DNA from: Caldilinea sp.
GTDB lineage: Bacteria; Chloroflexota; Anaerolineae; Caldilineales; Caldilineaceae
Direction: 5' to 3'
Assembly: GCA_025055055.1 (NCBI GenBank)
Contig: JANWYX010000395.1
Location: forward strand, 1 to 19,964
DNA length: 19,964 nt
In this document: in pieces, positions 19,165 to 19,964 of the stretch
How positions within the stretch are numbered: the first letter of the stretch is position 1
How the letters are laid out: the number at the start of each line of letters is the position of its first letter
Notes under the pieces: generated by a model
What the model was told of the DNA's origin: nothing
What the model saw: the letters and a program-made list of their open reading frames with translations, nothing else
Databases searched by the model: none
Program-made: the position numbers and the translations under genes

Positions 19165-19329
19165 TACGCAGGCGTTGCCCTACTGCACGGTTAGTCTGGC
19201 GCGCGCCAGAAACCCCCTCCTCGTCACCCGCTGAAGCCGGCGGGCCTTGCGCTCTCTTTCCCTCTGTCCATTTCACCCTCGCTAGGCACCCTCCTTTTCG
19301 TTCAAGACAAAGTTGATGCTCGCAGACTC

Positions 19330-19338
19330 AGTATAACA
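19330..19338 (-). promoter_or_regulatory. Extended -10 promoter-like element, minus strand
   Basis: TGTTATACT on the minus strand matches the extended -10 form TGnTATAAT with one mismatch. There is no good -35. It would start a transcript running toward glmS with a leader of about 500 bases, so it is only a candidate. Confidence 0.28.
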
Positions 19339-19410
19339 GCAAATTTCGTACAAAGGAACTACGCATCCCCCCGCCACGAACGTTCGGCCGGAGACCGTCC
19401 CCCTCGCCCA

Positions 19411-19479
19411 CGTCGATTGCACCACCCAACGCAACATCCCTGCCGTAGGTCACGCCGGAGACGTGACACCCTACCTGCC
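19411..19479 (+). repeat. Dispersed intergenic repeat, copy B
   Basis: This is the second copy of the 69-bp repeat at 1023-1091, in the same orientation. The inverted repeat is stronger here: GTCACG (19449-19454) with CGTGAC (19462-19467) around CCGGAGA. Flanking C-rich sequence containing CCCACG-type strings also resembles the neighbourhood of copy A. Confidence 0.7.
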
Positions 19480-19520
19480 CCGAACGTCCGGCCCAACCCG
19501 AACCTACGCTTGCCCACGCA

Positions 19521-19546
19521 GCTCACCACTCCGGCGTGACATACCG
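19521..19546 (+). repeat. Partial copy C of the dispersed repeat
   Basis: CTCACCACTCCGGCGTGACATACC matches the 3' half of copy A, where the string is GTCACCACCTCCGGCGTGACACC with small differences. It ends one base before the sqdB stop codon complement, so it forms the immediate 3' flank of sqdB. Confidence 0.55.
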
Positions 19547-19547
19547 A

Positions 19548-19964
19548 CTACGCCATCACCCATTCCGGATTGACCGGCCTCCCCTCACGGTCGAGCGGGA
19601 TGTCTGCGCGCCAGCGCGAGTCGCTGAGAATCTTCGACATGTCGACGCGATCTTTGTAGCGCGCGGCCACCTCGATCACTTCGCAAAGCAGTCCTTCGCT
19701 CAACGTGATCGGCTTCAAGCCTAGCTCGAGGAATTGCCGATTGTGGATCTCCAGATCGTTGTCCGACGCTTCGTTGCGCGGATTCACATAATAACGAACT
19801 TGGGCGCCCGTAAGCCGCGCCACGAGCTGCGCCAGATCGCGCACACGGTGCGTTTCGGTGGCCTGGTTAAAAATTTTCACGCGCTCTTTGCGTTTGGGTG
19901 GATGCTGGATGGCGAGCGAGATGCAACGCACCGTATCGCGGATATGAATGAACGCCCGCGTCTG
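19548..19964 (-). CDS. sqdB: UDP-sulfoquinovose synthase, C-terminal part (5' end beyond the window)
   Basis: The frame is open to the window end and gives 138 residues of an extended short-chain dehydrogenase. SqdB/SQD1 makes UDP-sulfoquinovose from UDP-glucose and sulfite for the sulfolipid SQDG. The visible part begins QTRAFIHIRDTVRCISLAI, the typical SqdB stretch, and continues with FNQATETHRVRDLAQLV, YYVNPRNEASDNDLEIHNRQ, LELGLKPITLSEGLL and ARYKDRVDMSKIL. The NPR-x-EA-x-NDL motif and GLKPITL are characteristic of SqdB rather than other NAD-dependent epimerases. The NAD-binding GxxGxxG and catalytic Tyr/Lys lie upstream and cannot be checked. The GTG at 19931 is an internal Val, not a start. 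The gene ends directly at repeat copy C. The family is quite sure; whether the cell makes sulfolipid also needs the sulfoquinovosyltransferase. Confidence 0.88.
   Translation of the reverse strand, partial: QTRAFIHIRDTVRCISLAIQHPPKRKERVKIFNQATETHRVRDLAQLVARLTGAQVRYYVNPRNEASDNDLEIHNRQFLELGLKPITLSEGLLCEVIEVAARYKDRVDMSKILSDSRWRADIPLDREGRPVNPEWVMA

Overview
This looks like chromosomal DNA from a GC-rich bacterium, most likely a member of the Chloroflexota (Caldilinea/Anaerolineae-like). That placement is inference. It rests on a parvulin-type foldase full of Thr-Pro repeats, a glutaminyl-tRNA synthetase with a YqeY-type tail next to gltX, an sqdB-type gene, and C-rich dispersed repeats between genes. 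I see no phage, insertion sequence, CRISPR array, tRNA or rRNA. Thirteen genes are supported; two of them are cut by the window edges.

Layout, left to right. The 3' part of a PpiC/SurA-like peptidyl-prolyl isomerase runs to 878 (+) and ends at a strong terminator. A DUF255 thioredoxin-domain protein of the YyaL type (1144-3216, -) is divergent from a DUF3524 glycosyltransferase of the tRNA-queuosine mannosyltransferase family (3317-4468, +). After a 370-base gap come a MEMO-family protein (AmmeMemoRadiSam system protein B), then glnS and gltX, all on +. Convergent to gltX is a two-gene minus-strand operon: a GPH-type sugar:cation symporter and, joined by an ATGA overlap, a ChbG/YdjC carbohydrate deacetylase. 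Its promoter region holds an inverted repeat that brackets a TACAAT -10 element.

From 12581 a plus-strand group holds an HxlR/DUF24 regulator, a two-module VOC (CatE-like) protein and a conserved-looking 102-residue protein of unknown function. It ends at a perfect 14-bp hairpin. On the minus strand follow maeB (malic enzyme with a phosphotransacetylase-like domain) and, upstream of it, glmS. A 727-base gene-free stretch comes next, then the 3' end of sqdB (UDP-sulfoquinovose synthase), cut by the window end.

How the genes fit together. The window is mostly housekeeping: aminoacylation with Gln and Glu, hexosamine supply, malate/pyruvate metabolism and protein folding. Three small accessory modules stand out: (i) a tRNA-modification glycosyltransferase close to two tRNA synthetases; (ii) a carbohydrate uptake and deacetylation operon with a probable operator; (iii) an HxlR-VOC pair that resembles the electrophile/quinone-sensing CatR-CatE arrangement of Bacillus. 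In module iii the 5' end of the regulator gene is occupied by hairpin-forming repeat-like DNA, which leaves its start unclear. I do not see a wholly new multi-gene system. The most unusual material is intergenic: a repeat of about 69 bp with copies 18 kb apart, several perfect long hairpins without U-tracts, and degenerate CGCAGAG/CGCAAAG-type repeats.
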